From positions 62,001-126,000 of the forward strand of contig CBFHMJ010000054.1 of NCBI GenBank assembly GCA_965656875.1: DNA of 64,000 bases. Direction: 5' to 3'. The stretch is from CBFHMJ01 sp965656875. GTDB lineage: Bacteria > Pseudomonadota > Gammaproteobacteria > Enterobacterales > Alteromonadaceae. Below, one piece after another: positions 63,834 through 64,000 of this stretch; the first letter of the stretch is position 1; each line of letters begins with the position of its first letter. Made by a program: the position numbers and the translations under genes. A model generated the notes under the pieces. It had not been told where the DNA came from and did no database searches. It worked only from the letters and a program-made list of their open reading frames with translations.

Positions 63834-64000
63834 ATGGCTCAAAAACAAACGCCAGGTGTATACGTGGTTGAAAAATCCACGTTACCACCATCAGTAGCGG
63901 AAGTTGCTACTGCTATTCCTGTGTTTATCGGTTATACCGAGAAACATGAGGACAAAGACGAAAATTCACTTCAGTTTACTCCGGTTAAAATCAAAAACAT
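63834..64000 (+). CDS. Second eCIS sheath protein (5' part only)
   Basis: The first 55 codons of a gene that runs off the right end. The start MAQKQTPGVYVVEKSTLPPS and the following VAEVATAIPVFIGYTE are nearly the same as residues 1-35 of the previous sheath protein. Afp and PVC particles carry two or three sheath paralogues (established), so the tandem arrangement is expected. The inner-tube gene probably lies beyond the window. Confidence 0.92.
   Translation, partial: MAQKQTPGVYVVEKSTLPPSVAEVATAIPVFIGYTEKHEDKDENSLQFTPVKIKN

Noticed and set aside
47107..64000. Interpretation as an ordinary prophage, R-type tailocin or type VI secretion system
   Set aside because: No capsid, terminase, lysis or ClpV/TssJLM genes are seen in the window; the DUF4255 cap, AAA+ ATPase and DUF4157 protein point to an eCIS. 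Genes outside the window could still alter this.
1..64000. CRISPR arrays, tRNA or rRNA genes
   Set aside because: No regularly spaced direct repeats and no cloverleaf or rRNA sequence were noticed on reading the window; a dedicated search was not possible.

Overview
The window looks like a chromosomal segment of a marine-type gammaproteobacterium. The evidence is the E. coli-like Dcm, RlmJ, TopB and ElaA proteins, the TonB receptor/SapC/cupin/tryptophan-halogenase sugar-uptake module typical of Alteromonadales, Cellvibrionales and Xanthomonadales, and the soluble chemoreceptors. I cannot name the genus.

Layout. (1) About 1-13.4 kb is a carbohydrate block: the start of a FucP/GluP-type sugar transporter gene, a large TonB-dependent receptor, SapC-like protein, cupin/JmjC-like protein, flavin-dependent halogenase-like protein, a small ABC exporter, then a GH1 beta-glucosidase, a GPH-family sugar symporter and a LacI regulator. 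The same 14-bp LacI-type operator occurs before the receptor and before the glucosidase, and close variants lie before the sugar transporter and a distant chemoreceptor. (2) About 13.7-19.9 kb is a peptide-export module: a ToxR/CadC-like regulator, a 71-aa secreted peptide with its own terminator, a very short HlyD-type adaptor and a C39-peptidase ABC transporter. (3) About 20-33 kb is a complete purine-degradation operon on the minus strand (guanine deaminase, xanthine dehydrogenase, PuuD, UraH, UraD, AllB, allantoicase, AllA). Facing it are a RutR-like TetR gene and a MoeB-like gene, and a long RutR-type palindrome lies in the shared promoter. (4) About 33-46 kb is mixed: a decayed IS256-family transposase, two soluble chemoreceptors (PAS-PAS and CZB types), a Dcm-metallopeptidase-Vsr operon, a TPR lipoprotein, ElaA, RlmJ (TTG start), TopB and a LysE-type exporter.

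(5) From about 47 kb to the end is an extracellular contractile injection system (eCIS, the Afp/PVC/MAC class of phage-tail-like particles) that continues past the window. It opens with an ECF-like sigma factor and a NusG/RfaH-like antiterminator. The AAA+ ATPase, the DUF4255 cap protein and the fibre proteins (one ending in an S74 auto-cleaving chaperone) follow. Next is a cargo region: a candidate CNF/Pnf-like deamidase toxin, a methyltransferase-like/TPR/GNAT fusion, small fibre-like proteins, a free-standing DUF4157 (eCIS core) domain and a small unknown protein. Two tandem sheath genes come last. Terminal-assembly and cargo genes therefore precede the sheath, the reverse of the classical Afp/PVC order.

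The most notable points are in this eCIS: nearly identical 24-nt leader motifs placed just before intrinsic terminators in an operon headed by a NusG paralogue, a nested inverted-repeat element before the sheath, the candidate deamidase effector, and the unusual methyltransferase/acetyltransferase fusion beside it. The Dcm-metallopeptidase-Vsr arrangement and the peptide exporter are also worth attention. All functions are inferred from sequence motifs and context; no database search was run.
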